Shown: positions 1 to 8,287, counted from the stretch's first letter. The stretch is DNA of 64,000 nt from Anaerohalosphaeraceae bacterium (GCA_021108375.1 JAIORA010000027.1:1-64000); one strand, 5' to 3'. A program made the numbers and translations. Notes: generated from the sequence alone by a model not told the origin.

Positions 1-232
1 GCACCAATATTATCTATGAGACTATTATTAACCATAACTTTTGTCAACATACAAGGACACAGAGAGCACAGAGTTTTTAGACACGGATTTACACAGATTA
101 ACACAGATTTTAAAAAAGTAAAAAACTGGATACCCGCTTTCGCGGGAATGACAAAAGAAATTAACCACGAATTGACACAAATAAACACAAATACAAAAAA
201 GAGATTGCTTCGCTGCGCTCGCAACGACAGAG
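1..232. repeat. Intergenic repeat debris
   Basis: No gene is supported here. The stretch is a patchwork of short repeat-like pieces: an acacagatt-type tract near 80-112, a hairpin unit with arms CCCGC (133-137) and GCGGG (142-146) followed by AATGAC, a second acacaaata-like tract near 165-197, and a gcttcgctgcgctcgc piece near 205-222. Similar pieces recur near 1500-1725, 15960-16040 and 62450-62490. Open frames across this stretch are low complexity and look spurious. Confidence 0.6.
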
Positions 233-1414
233 TTAATTGTAAATTCCGGGCGTGAGCCAATATTCCAGCAGTTCACGCAAATCTTCAGCATCGACATCGC
301 TGTCAAAATCAATATCACAATGGTCGCAATCGTAATTGGATACGCTGCAATCCTCTCTTAGCCAATTAAAAGCAAATACAGTAAAGTCGCGAAGGTTATT
401 CTTATTATCAGGATAAACGTTTGCCGGCAGCAACTGCCAGTACAACACTGGATACTGATTTGTCGGCATAAACCAATCAGCGGGGTCGCCGTAAGTATAG
501 GAGAAATCCCAGCCGATATAATTCGATAGTGTTTTCATCTGTGCAGCAGTTCGCGGGTCGCCATAGCCATTGTCAGTACCGGCAGTATCTAAAAAGTAGC
601 AACTGGTGATAACACTGCCGTTGCGATTGAAACCACACAGTCCGCCGGTTGAACTGCCGCCGGTAACCGAACCAGTTGAAAAACAATAACTGAGTGTGCC
701 GTAATCGTTGTGGCCGCACAGTCCGCCGGTAGCAAAACCTCCATTTACTGTTCCTGTCGCAAAGCAATTAGTGATAGTGCCGATATTCGAACCGCACAGC
801 CCGCCGGTACGGTCGTAGCCTGTTACCACCACGATTGAATAGCTGCTAACAATGTCGCCGGAATTATATCCGACCAATCCGCCTCCGCGATAGAGGTTGC
901 CGGTAATGGTGCCGCTCGAATAACAACTACAGATAAGGCCCTGACTTTCGCCGCAGAGTGCGCCGGTATAATAGCATATATCTCCGCCAATAATGTTTAC
1001 GCTTTCGATGCCGAGGTTTGCGATGACCCCGCCTGAGCCGATGTATCCGAACAGGCCGAGATAATCATTGCTTGTGCCGCTTGTATCTATTGAGAGGTTG
1101 AGGATTGAGTTGCCCTTGCCTTGAAATATTCCGGTAAAAGCTGTGCCGGCAAATGGATAACTATTGCCAGGATTTGGGGCGATAAGAGCGGTAGTGAAGG
1201 TATGGCCGGTAAGGCTGATATTGTTGGTGAGGACGAAGCTCTTGTTGTAATCAGCGGTGTTGGCGGCCAGTTCTAACAGGTCGCTTACATTACTGATTCT
1301 GTATGGGTTGGCCGCAGTTCCACTCCCACCGGAATAAGTGCCGGCAAAAACCGAGCTTACAAAAATGCAGATTACAACAATGGCGCAAGTTGTGGAGCAG
1401 GTATCTGGTCTCAC
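233..1414 (-). CDS. Exported GLUG-repeat protein with dockerin-like C-terminus
   Basis: A 393-residue exported protein with an N-terminal hydrophobic signal segment ending near VFAG. The middle (about residues 130-290) is built of GLUG-type repeats, seen as recurring GGLCG and GGLVG units followed by ITNCFATG-like strands, a repeat known from bacterial surface proteins and adhesins. The last 60 residues hold two EF-hand-like helices, NLRDFTVFAFNWL and DIDFDSDVDAEDLRELL, resembling a dockerin or calcium-binding tag. The start is GTG at 1414, preceded by AAGGAG at a good distance. Binding partner and exact function are unknown; surface attachment or polysaccharide binding is an inference. Confidence 0.8.
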   Translation of the reverse strand: MRPDTCSTTCAIVVICIFVSSVFAGTYSGGSGTAANPYRISNVSDLLELAANTADYNKSFVLTNNISLTGHTFTTALIAPNPGNSYPFAGTAFTGIFQGKGNSILNLSIDTSGTSNDYLGLFGYIGSGGVIANLGIESVNIIGGDICYYTGALCGESQGLICSCYSSGTITGNLYRGGGLVGYNSGDIVSSYSIVVVTGYDRTGGLCGSNIGTITNCFATGTVNGGFATGGLCGHNDYGTLSYCFSTGSVTGGSSTGGLCGFNRNGSVITSCYFLDTAGTDNGYGDPRTAAQMKTLSNYIGWDFSYTYGDPADWFMPTNQYPVLYWQLLPANVYPDNKNNLRDFTVFAFNWLREDCSVSNYDCDHCDIDFDSDVDAEDLRELLEYWLTPGIYN

Positions 1415-1796
1415 TTTTTGACTTCTCCTTAATTCCTCATAATCAGAAACGCATTGTAGCCTAAAAGCAGATTTAAATCAAGTATTTTAAATTAGCCACG
1501 AATATTCAAAGACACGAAAATTTAAACACGGATTTATACAGATTTTTATAAATTATTTAAACACTGATTACGCAGGCTTGTCCTGAGCGCAGCCGAAGGA
1601 TTGCACTGATTTTTTAAAAAAAAGACAGAAGCAAACTGCAACCCCACATTTGTAAATGTGGGGTTAACTTTTAGAAACAAAGAAATTTCTCCATTGCGCT
1701 GCGCTTCAGTCGAAATGACAAGGTCTTGTGCAAACGGGATATAAAATTTGTGAGGCAATGAGAAAGATGCGAATCATACGAAAGTACAAAATAATC
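1415..1796. repeat. Intergenic repeats including hairpin repeat copy A
   Basis: No gene is seen in this 380-bp gap. It holds degenerate cacgaa/acacgg/acagatt tracts (about 1495-1570), a cctgagcgcagccgaagg piece (about 1580) and a perfect hairpin with arms CCCCACATTT (1642-1651) and AAATGTGGGG (1654-1663) followed by TTAACTTTTAGAAACAA. The hairpin recurs almost unchanged at 5488-5532. It is followed by a tttctcc...tcgaaatgac piece (1684-1720) that also follows the related hairpin at 28016. Confidence 0.7.
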
Positions 1797-2309
1797 CTAC
1801 GGTTTACACTTTTTACACGGTGTGTAGCCTCTGTCCTTTGCCTCGGAAAGCGTCAATGGAATCGAACTCTTGCTAAGACTGCTGCACGTCTTTCGGTGAT
1901 ACCGCTTACCAGTTTTAGTAACATAGACAATTACTTCTTTGGAATCGGCCATCCGGACAGGCTTTACTTTCCCAGCCACGACTGCCAACCCGGCACAGGC
2001 AGGAATCGGCCCGCTGGCAGAAGTCAAATCGAGCCTGAGCCTGATTTTGTTTTTGTCCAAGGCGGTTACTTTATTGGGCCGAGGCAATTTCCTGCGTAAA
2101 AAATCAATCACACGATTCCTGAATTGCAGCACCTCCCCGGCCGGAACATCATTTGTATCCAGAACGCAAACCAATTCAGCAATTACCGTATTGGCATCGG
2201 CGATTATTTCGATAGCGTTGACATCAGGCACCGGCGTATTGGCATCAGCAAAAACGCAAGGACAAAAAGAAAGAACGACAAACAGCATAACAGTTGATAC
2301 GGATTTCAT
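1797..2309 (-). CDS. Exported protein with C-terminal Cys-rich YHR/PCKKC motif
   Basis: About 170 residues. The start ATG at 2309 is chosen over an upstream codon because GAGGAG lies just before it and a clean signal peptide follows (MKSVSTVMLFVVLSFCPCVFA). The mature N-terminal part is not recognised. The C-terminal 45 residues carry VYVTKTGKRYHRKTC, then LSEAKDRGYTPCKKCKP. This small Cys/His module is often found at the end of secreted nucleases and other bacterial proteins and probably binds a metal. Function is unknown. It is divergent from the nitrogen block that begins at 2632. Confidence 0.7.
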   Translation of the reverse strand: MKSVSTVMLFVVLSFCPCVFADANTPVPDVNAIEIIADANTVIAELVCVLDTNDVPAGEVLQFRNRVIDFLRRKLPRPNKVTALDKNKIRLRLDLTSASGPIPACAGLAVVAGKVKPVRMADSKEVIVYVTKTGKRYHRKTCSSLSKSSIPLTLSEAKDRGYTPCKKCKP

Positions 2310-2417
2310 AGCAGACTCCTCTAAAAAATTTACTTGTTGGGGCAATAATAAACTAACCATTTGAATATTTACAGGGAAATTGCCTCAAAAAAACAGGCAC
2401 TACAACTGCAAAGATTT

Positions 2418-2461
2418 CTACGAAATTGTAGATGAAAACACAATGTTTTACAATTTTGTAG
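2418..2461. promoter_or_regulatory. Paired palindromes upstream of the sigma-54 promoter (enhancer-like)
   Basis: Two 14-bp palindromes of the form CTAC-N6-GTAG: CTACGAAATTGTAG at 2418-2431 and TTACAATTTTGTAG at 2448-2461. Their starts are 30 bp apart. They end 89 bp before the sigma-54 -24 element at 2551. The same arrangement occurs at 5295-5338, so these are very probably the binding sites of the activator of the ammonium-uptake genes. The protein is not identified and its gene is not evident in this window. Confidence 0.75.
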
Positions 2462-2550
2462 TTTTTTGTCAGCAACTCCAAACTGCTATCTATCAACGTA
2501 ACCTCATATTAAAAAAAACGTTACAACTATTTTCGTCCGACACAACCTTC

Positions 2551-2566
2551 TGGCACAGGCATTGCG
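2551..2566 (+). promoter_or_regulatory. Sigma-54 promoter of the porin-amtB-PII unit
   Basis: TGGCAC, five bases, then TTGCG matches the -24/-12 consensus of sigma-54 promoters, with GG at 2552-2553 and GC at 2564-2565. The expected transcript start is near 2577, about 55 bases before the porin gene. A second, better match with the same upstream palindromes is at 5427. Confidence 0.75.
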
Positions 2567-2631
2567 TGTATTGAAGTTTAAATGAGCTGCCTTTAATTAT
2601 GTAACTATTTTTTTATGAAAGGGATTTGGAT

Positions 2632-3393
2632 ATGAGAAAGTTAATTGTTGTTTCGACAGTTTGTTGTCTGCTAACACTGGGTTCAATGGCCAAGGCTGGT
2701 GATGGGATTGAGTTCGAAATTACATCAGACTTTTACAGTAAGTATGTATGGCGCGGGCAGCAACTCAATGACGACTACGTTTTTCAAACCGGTGTCAGTG
2801 CCAGCTACAAAGGACTTACCGCCGCGATATGGGGCAACCTTGACCTGACAGAGTTCGGCAACAATAGGGGCGAGTTTACCGAGTTCGATTACTCGCTGGA
2901 CTATAGCGGGACAATCGGTGAAGAAGGCAAGGTCGGGTATTCAGTCGGCTTGATTAACTACCACTTCCCCAGCATTATTGGCGATACGACAGAATTTTAC
3001 TGGGGCTTTAGCTTTGACGTATTCCTGCAACCCTATGTAACAGTGTATCACGATATTGATGTTGTCGATGGAATTTACGTTAACGCGGGAATCTCGCACA
3101 GCTTTGCTGAGGCGATTAAGCTGACAGAGAGTCTCTCTGCTGATTTGGATTTGGGACTTAGTCTTGGCTGGGCAGACAGCAAGTACAACAAGGCTTACTG
3201 GGACGTAGATGAAGCGACCTTTAACGACTTGCTGTTTACAGTCGCCCTGCCGATAGATTTGGGCAGCGGATGGACTGTTACGCCGAGCTTTAACTACTCG
3301 TTTATTGTTAGCGATTCGATTCGTAATTCGGCCAACTTCAATGGCGACAGCGATTCGTTCTATACCGGTATCAGTATAGCGAAATCCTTTTAG
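2632..3393 (+). CDS. Outer-membrane beta-barrel protein, TorF-like putative porin
   Basis: About 253 residues with a signal peptide (MRKLIVVSTVCCLLTLGSMAKA) and alternating aromatic/polar strands ending in the Phe-terminated IAKSF typical of outer-membrane barrels. The segment SDFYSKYVWRGQQ resembles the N-terminal motif of the TorF/gcw_chp family of putative porins. The ATG at 2632 is preferred over a TTG at 2626 because AAAGGG lies upstream at a normal distance. It is the first gene after the sigma-54 promoter and precedes amtB by 64 bp, so a role in ammonium or small-solute passage across the outer membrane is inferred, not shown. Confidence 0.75.
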   Translation: MRKLIVVSTVCCLLTLGSMAKAGDGIEFEITSDFYSKYVWRGQQLNDDYVFQTGVSASYKGLTAAIWGNLDLTEFGNNRGEFTEFDYSLDYSGTIGEEGKVGYSVGLINYHFPSIIGDTTEFYWGFSFDVFLQPYVTVYHDIDVVDGIYVNAGISHSFAEAIKLTESLSADLDLGLSLGWADSKYNKAYWDVDEATFNDLLFTVALPIDLGSGWTVTPSFNYSFIVSDSIRNSANFNGDSDSFYTGISIAKSF

Positions 3394-3457
3394 CACCCTT
3401 ACATTTGACACATAACCAAGACGTTACTAAAACTCCAAATTTTAAGGAAATTCTAAA

Positions 3458-4807
3458 ATGAACAGGCTAATAAAATTATTTCTGGTTGCAGTGGTCCTGT
3501 CCTCTCTGGCCGTTACAACCTTTGCTGAAACTGTCGAGCCGGTAACGGTTGATGCGGTAACGGCAGCAAAAGAAGAATTGCAAACCAATATAAACATCGT
3601 CTGGACGTGTATAGCGGCATTCCTGGTGTTCTTTATGCAGGCTGGCTTTGCGATGGTCGAAACTGGTTTTACGCGAGCAAAGAACGCTGTCAATATCCTG
3701 ATGAAGAATATGATGGACTTTTCGGTTGGCTCTTTATCGTTTTTCCTCGTCGGATTTGGATTGATGTTCGGCGTAAGCAACGGCGTGTTCGGAACAACTC
3801 TTTTCTGGATGGCAGGTGTTGAATCCGGAAGCGACTGGAACTGGACGTTTCTGATTTTCCAGACTGTGTTTGCAGCAACGGCGGCGACGATTGTTTCCGG
3901 TGCGATGGCAGAGAGAACCAAATTCGTCGGATACCTTGCTTACAGTGTTATGATTACGCTTTTCATATACCCTGTTTTCGGGTCGTGGGCGTGGGGCGGA
4001 CTGCTGGACGGCGGCGGATGGCTGGAAGGGATGGGCTTTCTCGATTTCGCAGGCTCAACGGTTGTGCACTCAATAGGCGGGTGGTTAGCACTGGCGGGGG
4101 CTATCGTGCTGGGGCCAAGAATTGGAAAATACGGACCCGGTGGCAAAGCCAAAGCGATTACCGGCCATAACATACCGCTGGCGGCGCTGGGCGTGTTTAT
4201 TCTGTGGTTCGGATGGTTCGGATTTAATCCGGGCAGTACAACGGCAGGCGAGGGGAGCATCGGCTATATCGCTGTAACGACAAACCTCTCGGCAGCGGCA
4301 GCAGCAGTTACGGCGATGCTTACGGCCTGGTGGATTTTCAAAAAGGCGGAGGCGTCTATGACGCTTAACGGTGCTTTGGCTGGGCTGGTAGGAATAACAG
4401 CAGGATGCGATTGTGTATCACCTATCGGTGCGATTGTCATCGGTGCAGTTGCTGGTGTACTGGTAGTTTTGGCAGTTATGTTTATCGACCGAATACTGAA
4501 AGTCGATGACCCCGTTGGCGCGGTCAGTGTTCACGGACTATGCGGAGCGTGGGGAACGATAGCAGTTGGACTGTTCAATACTGAAGCCGGCCTGCTTTAC
4601 GGCGGTGGTATCAAACAACTCGGCGTGCAACTTATCGGTGTTGGAGCAGCGTTCGTGTGGGCGTTTGGGCTGGGACTAATACTGTTCTACATAATAAGCA
4701 AAACAATCGGACTACGAGTTTCTAAAGACGAAGAACTGAAAGGTCTTGATATCGGTGAACACGGAATGGAAGCATACGCAGGGTTCCAGGTGTTCAGCTC
4801 AACCTAA
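3458..4807 (+). CDS. amtB: Ammonium transporter Amt
   Basis: A 449-residue Amt/Mep/Rh family channel that moves ammonium across the inner membrane. It has an N-terminal signal segment, common in Amt proteins, then about eleven hydrophobic helices. The twin pore histidines are visible at His204 (VVHSIGGW) and His359 (SVHGLCGAWG), and the family motif FNPGS is present. AAGGAA precedes the ATG. It lies between a porin-like gene and a PII gene, the classic amtB-glnK pairing in which PII plugs the channel when nitrogen is plentiful. Transcription probably starts at the sigma-54 promoter at 2551. Confidence 0.97.
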   Translation: MNRLIKLFLVAVVLSSLAVTTFAETVEPVTVDAVTAAKEELQTNINIVWTCIAAFLVFFMQAGFAMVETGFTRAKNAVNILMKNMMDFSVGSLSFFLVGFGLMFGVSNGVFGTTLFWMAGVESGSDWNWTFLIFQTVFAATAATIVSGAMAERTKFVGYLAYSVMITLFIYPVFGSWAWGGLLDGGGWLEGMGFLDFAGSTVVHSIGGWLALAGAIVLGPRIGKYGPGGKAKAITGHNIPLAALGVFILWFGWFGFNPGSTTAGEGSIGYIAVTTNLSAAAAAVTAMLTAWWIFKKAEASMTLNGALAGLVGITAGCDCVSPIGAIVIGAVAGVLVVLAVMFIDRILKVDDPVGAVSVHGLCGAWGTIAVGLFNTEAGLLYGGGIKQLGVQLIGVGAAFVWAFGLGLILFYIISKTIGLRVSKDEELKGLDIGEHGMEAYAGFQVFSST

Positions 4808-4846
4808 TGAAAAAATCGATGTTAATATAAATGTCGGAGATTTAAA

Positions 4847-5188
4847 ATGAAACTAATAATAGCATATATACAACCTCACAAACTCAACGATGTCAAAGCT
4901 GAACTGGCTAAAGCTGAGGTCGCGAAAATGTCGGTAACAAACTCGTTAGGCTGCGGCGAACAGAAAGGCTATCACGAGAGCTATCGAGGGGTTGAGTTCG
5001 AGGTCAACCTGCTCAAAAAGATACGCATAGAAGTCGCTGTTAACCAAAATTATGCCGCAAAGACAATCGATGCCATAATCAAAGGCGCGAAGACCGGCGA
5101 AATTGGAGATGGCAAGATATTCGTAATCGATTTGGCAGAGTGCGTCAGAATCCGTACCGGCGAAAAAGGCAATGACGCAATAGGCTGA
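4847..5188 (+). CDS. glnK: PII nitrogen regulatory protein (first copy)
   Basis: A 113-residue PII signalling protein, expected to form a trimer that binds ATP/ADP and 2-oxoglutarate and to control AmtB. Present are the N-terminal strand [10 protein letters not shown], the T-loop (residues 37-55), the B-loop [11 protein letters not shown] and the C-terminal [13 protein letters not shown]. At the T-loop tip Tyr46 is conserved but position 51, the uridylylated Tyr in enterobacteria, is Phe, and position 49 is Val. Control by uridylylation at residue 51 is therefore not possible. It lies 39 bp after amtB with GGAGA upstream, so it is likely cotranscribed. Confidence 0.95.
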   Translation: MKLIIAYIQPHKLNDVKAELAKAEVAKMSVTNSLGCGEQKGYHESYRGVEFEVNLLKKIRIEVAVNQNYAAKTIDAIIKGAKTGEIGDGKIFVIDLAECVRIRTGEKGNDAIG

Positions 5189-5236
5189 AAAGCGTTGTTA
5201 AAGATACACCACTTCCTGTTCAAATGCTTTGGTGTA

Positions 5237-5265
5237 GGAGGTTCTGCACGCTGTGCAGAACCTCC
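5237..5265 (+). terminator. Strong hairpin after the first PII gene
   Basis: A perfect 13-bp stem with arms GGAGGTTCTGCAC and GTGCAGAACCTCC around a GCT loop, followed by AATTTTG. It sits 49 bp after the PII stop codon and probably ends the porin-amtB-PII transcript. The U-tract is weak, so it may instead protect the mRNA 3' end. Confidence 0.65.
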
Positions 5266-5294
5266 AATTTTGAATGAACAGGGGTTGAAATAAA

Positions 5295-5338
5295 ATACAA
5301 AATTGTAGATACTTCTTAAAAAAACTACATATTTGTAG
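5295..5338. promoter_or_regulatory. Second pair of palindromes (enhancer-like)
   Basis: ATACAAAATTGTAG at 5295-5308 and CTACATATTTGTAG at 5325-5338. The starts are 30 bp apart with 16 bp between sites, exactly as at 2418-2461. The sites end 88 bp before the -24 element at 5427. The repeat of spacing, sequence and distance argues for a shared sigma-54 activator. Confidence 0.75.
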
Positions 5339-5426
5339 AACCCCTCTCAAACCAAGTAAGTCCCTCCTGCAAAGCAACACCTTTTAAAACAAGAAGTTAT
5401 GCAAATAAAGATGTAACAATCAATTA

Positions 5427-5442
5427 TGGCACAATTCTTGCA
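5427..5442 (+). promoter_or_regulatory. Sigma-54 promoter of the second PII gene
   Basis: TGGCACAATTCTTGCA is a full match to the TGGCAC-N5-TTGCA consensus. The predicted start is near 5453, which leaves a leader of about 105 bases before the second PII gene. This leader contains the hairpin repeat at 5488-5532. Confidence 0.85.
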
Positions 5443-5487
5443 ATAAAGTATATCCACTGGTATTTGAACTTATCAGTAATAATCTAA

Positions 5488-5532
5488 CTGCAACCCCACA
5501 TTTGTAAATGTGGGGCTAACTTTTAAAAACAA
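5488..5532. repeat. Hairpin repeat copy B in the leader of the second PII gene
   Basis: Starts CTGCAACCCCACATTTG and forms a perfect 10-bp stem (CCCCACATTT/AAATGTGGGG), then CTAACTTTTAAAAACAAG. It differs from copy A (1636-1680) at only about three positions. It lies between the sigma-54 promoter and the PII start codon, so it should be part of the mRNA leader. Confidence 0.8.
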
Positions 5533-5559
5533 GAAACCGAAAGCATCGGGAGATATAAA

Positions 5560-5901
5560 ATGAAACTCATTACAGCATATATACAGCCACACAAACTTAA
5601 AGATGTGAAGGAAGAGCTTTACAAAGCAGGGATACATAAAATGTCGGTAACGAACGCCCTTGGATGCGGTGAGCAACTCGGATACAAAGAAAGCTATCGC
5701 GGTATCAAATTCGAGGTGAATCTGCTTAAAAAAATCCGCCTTGAAATCGCGGTTAACGCCGAATATGTCGAAAAGGTTGTTAAAGCCATAACAAAAGCGG
5801 CCAAAACAGGCGAAATCGGCGATGGAAAGATTTTTATTGTCGATTTGTGCGAATGTATTAGAATCAGAACCGGCGAAAAAGGCAATGACGCGATTGGTTG
5901 A
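5560..5901 (+). CDS. glnB: PII nitrogen regulatory protein (second copy)
   Basis: A 113-residue PII paralogue, closely similar to the copy at 4847 in the T-loop, B-loop and C-terminus. Tyr46 is present but position 51 is Phe and position 49 is Ile, so neither classical T-loop modification residue is kept. GGGAGA precedes the ATG. It has its own sigma-54 promoter with the same activator sites as the amtB unit and lies upstream of glutamine synthetase. It may sense 2-oxoglutarate/ATP for GS or GOGAT while the other copy serves AmtB; this division of labour, and the glnB label, are inferences. Confidence 0.93.
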   Translation: MKLITAYIQPHKLKDVKEELYKAGIHKMSVTNALGCGEQLGYKESYRGIKFEVNLLKKIRLEIAVNAEYVEKVVKAITKAAKTGEIGDGKIFIVDLCECIRIRTGEKGNDAIG

Positions 5902-5918
5902 TGTCGAAGACATCAACC
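5896..5918 (+). terminator. Hairpin overlapping the PII stop codon
   Basis: A perfect 10-bp stem, GGTTGATGTC and GACATCAACC, with a GAA loop. Its 5' arm includes the TGA stop codon (5899-5901). No U-tract follows, so it may be an mRNA 3'-end stabiliser rather than a true intrinsic terminator. Confidence 0.5.
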
Positions 5919-5987
5919 AGTTAACAGTTATAAGTCTTGAGTTATGAGTTTATGATTCAGCCTATCGGCTGAGACTGATTAAAAAAA

Positions 5988-6052
5988 TGGATTCGGCACT
6001 TTTGCGGGAATGACAGAGTCAGTGGAAACGGTTAGCAGGTGCGGGGCTAACT
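5988..6052. repeat. Intergenic repeat (GATTCGGC...CGGGAATGACAG type) with half hairpin repeat
   Basis: GGATTCGGCACTTTTGCGGG followed by AATGACAGAGTCAGTG recurs at 27864-27902 in a slightly different form. It is followed here by GCGGGGCTAAC, the right half of the CCCC...GGGGCTAACTT hairpin repeat. It lies between the second PII gene and glutamine synthetase. Confidence 0.6.
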
Positions 6053-6112
6053 AAAAAATGGCAAAAAACAAAAACCTTAAACAGGAACTCAAAAAAACAG
6101 GAGCAAAAAGAA

Positions 6113-8221
6113 ATGAGCAGGGAATTTGAATCAGTAGAAGAGATATTCGGCAGTAACGTCTTCAACGAAGCGACAATGCGGGAAAAACTGCCAAATAACG
6201 TTTATAAAACATTCAAAAAGACCATAAGCCAGGGCCAGTTTCTGGATTCATCGCTGGCAGATGTCGTTGCCAACGCAATGAAAGACTGGGCTATCGAAAA
6301 AGGCGCGACCCATTTCTGCCATTGGTTCCAACCTATGACCGGGTTTACCGCTGAAAAACACGACTCGTTTATTTCACCTACCACTGACGGCAGGACGATA
6401 ATGGAATTCAGCGGTAAGGAACTTGTTAAAGGCGAGCCTGACGCATCGAGCTTTCCATCGGGCGGGTTGCGCGCAACATTCGAGGCAAGAGGTTACACCG
6501 CCTGGGACTGCACAAGTCCGGTATTTATTAAGGAAGACGGCACAAACATTACGCTCTATATTCCGTCTGCGTTCTGCTCGTATAATGCAGAGGCGCTGGA
6601 CAAGAAAACGCCTTTGCTACGGTCAATGGATGCGTTGAACAAACAGACGATGCGAGTGCTCAAGGCTATGGGCAATACTACGACCAAAAGCGTTGGGGCA
6701 ACTCTCGGATCAGAGCAGGAATACTTTTTGGTTGACCAGAGCTTTGCTGAGAGAAGGCTTGACTTGATATTGGCAGGCAGAACGCTTTTCGGCGCTCCTT
6801 CGCCAAGAGGCCAGGAGATGGATGACCATTATTTCGGGTCGCTGCACGAAAGGGTTGCATCATTTATGCACGATGTAAATGTCGAGCTGTGGAAGCTGGG
6901 CGTATCCGCCAAGACTCAGCATAATGAAGTTTCGCCGGGACAATATGAGCTTGCACCAGTTTTTGCGACAGTCAACGTCGCGACCGACCATAACCAGTTA
7001 GTAATGGAAACGCTGCAAAAGATTGCTCTGCGTTGCGGATTCGTATGTCTGCTGCATGAAAAACCGTTTGCCGGCGTTAACGGCTCCGGCAAGCACAATA
7101 ACTGGAGTATGAGCACCGATGACGGTATTAATCTGTTAGACCCGGGAAGTACGCCTCACGAGAATATGGTGTTTTTGGTAATGCTCGGCGCGGTTATCAA
7201 GGCAGTCGATAAGAACGCTAAATTGCTGCGGGCAACAGTGGCGAATGCGGGTAATGAGCACAGGCTCGGTGCTAACGAAGCACCGCCAGCCATTGTTTCT
7301 ATGTTCCTTGGCGATGAATTGACAAATATCTTAGAACAAATTGCAACCGGCAAGGCCAAGTCTTCCAATTCAGGGGGTGAGCTGAAACTTGGTGTCTCTG
7401 CCCTGCCGCCACTGCCGAAAGATTCGACCGACAGGAACAGAACATCGCCTTTTGCGTTTACAGGAAATAAATTCGAGTTCCGTATGGTAGGCTCGACACA
7501 GTCAACGGCTGGGCCGATGTTTGTAATCAATACCATAGTTGCGGATGCACTAATGGAAATTGCCGACGAACTCGAAAAAAGCTCCAACCTTGAGGCGGCT
7601 GTGGAAAAAATTCTGAAGAAAATCGTCAACGACCATTCGAAGGTTATCTTTAACGGCGATAATTACTCAGAGGACTGGGTAAAAGAAGCAACAAAGAGAG
7701 GTCTGCCTAATATTAGGTCAACGGTAGCCTCACTCAGGACTATATTGGATAAGGAAAATTACGAGCTTTTCGAGAGGCATAAGGTTCTGACCCCTGCTGA
7801 GCTGGGTGCCAGGACTGAAGTCCTGCTGGAAGCCTATGCGATGATTATTAATATCGAAGCAAAAACCACATTGAATATCGCTCAAAGGCAAATTCTGCCT
7901 GTGGGGGTTGAGTATTCCGGTATGCTTGCAAATGCCGTAAACGGTCTTGCAACCGCGGGAGTGGGAGCGGATACGCAGAAAAAATTGCTCAATGACGTTT
8001 GCAAGTTAGTAGACTCGCTCAAAAACGGTATAGAAAACTTGAAAATTGGTCTATCCAAGGCAAATAGTATTGACAATTCAGCCGAAAAAGCTGAGAATTA
8101 CCGAGATGTAATTATCCCCGCAATGGATGGGGTGCGTCTTGCAGCGGATGGTTTGGAAGTGATTGTTGACGCAGAAATGTGGCCTCTGCCGACATACGCG
8201 GAAATGCTGTTCGTCAGATAA
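6113..8221 (+). CDS. glnN: Glutamine synthetase type III
   Basis: A 702-residue GSIII-type glutamine synthetase, the length expected for this family and much longer than GSI (about 470). It makes glutamine from glutamate, ammonium and ATP in the cytoplasm. The N-terminal GSIII region (FGSNVFNEATMREKLP) and the catalytic stretches HFCHWFQPMTG, LGSEQEYFLVD, KTQHNEVSPGQYELAP and NGSGKHNNWS are visible. A GGAGC-type site lies before the ATG. It sits between a PII gene and glutamate synthase. GSIII is common in Bacteroidetes, cyanobacteria and planctomycetes and escapes adenylylation. Confidence 0.95.
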   Translation: MSREFESVEEIFGSNVFNEATMREKLPNNVYKTFKKTISQGQFLDSSLADVVANAMKDWAIEKGATHFCHWFQPMTGFTAEKHDSFISPTTDGRTIMEFSGKELVKGEPDASSFPSGGLRATFEARGYTAWDCTSPVFIKEDGTNITLYIPSAFCSYNAEALDKKTPLLRSMDALNKQTMRVLKAMGNTTTKSVGATLGSEQEYFLVDQSFAERRLDLILAGRTLFGAPSPRGQEMDDHYFGSLHERVASFMHDVNVELWKLGVSAKTQHNEVSPGQYELAPVFATVNVATDHNQLVMETLQKIALRCGFVCLLHEKPFAGVNGSGKHNNWSMSTDDGINLLDPGSTPHENMVFLVMLGAVIKAVDKNAKLLRATVANAGNEHRLGANEAPPAIVSMFLGDELTNILEQIATGKAKSSNSGGELKLGVSALPPLPKDSTDRNRTSPFAFTGNKFEFRMVGSTQSTAGPMFVINTIVADALMEIADELEKSSNLEAAVEKILKKIVNDHSKVIFNGDNYSEDWVKEATKRGLPNIRSTVASLRTILDKENYELFERHKVLTPAELGARTEVLLEAYAMIINIEAKTTLNIAQRQILPVGVEYSGMLANAVNGLATAGVGADTQKKLLNDVCKLVDSLKNGIENLKIGLSKANSIDNSAEKAENYRDVIIPAMDGVRLAADGLEVIVDAEMWPLPTYAEMLFVR

Positions 8222-8253
8222 CCGACGAATCCGTTAATTTTAAAACTCATTAC

Positions 8254-8287
8254 AAATGGCCGATTACCAAAAAATCGGCCATTTTTT
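8254..8287 (+). terminator. Intrinsic terminator or attenuator between glnN and gltB
   Basis: Arms AAATGGCCGATT (8254-8265) and AATCGGCCATTT (8273-8284) form a perfect 12-bp stem with T-rich sequence after it (8282-8287). Only 24 bases separate it from the gltB start, too little for a separate promoter downstream. It may thus be a partial terminator that lowers gltB expression relative to glnN. Confidence 0.75.

Noticed and set aside
2380-2574. Open frame of 64 codons on the plus strand
   Set aside because: It covers the paired palindromes and the sigma-54 promoter, has no ribosome site and resembles no protein.
5994-6006. Sigma-54-like CGGCACTTTTGC before glnN
   Set aside because: Spacing between the GG and GC elements is too short, and the sequence is part of an intergenic repeat also found at 27867.
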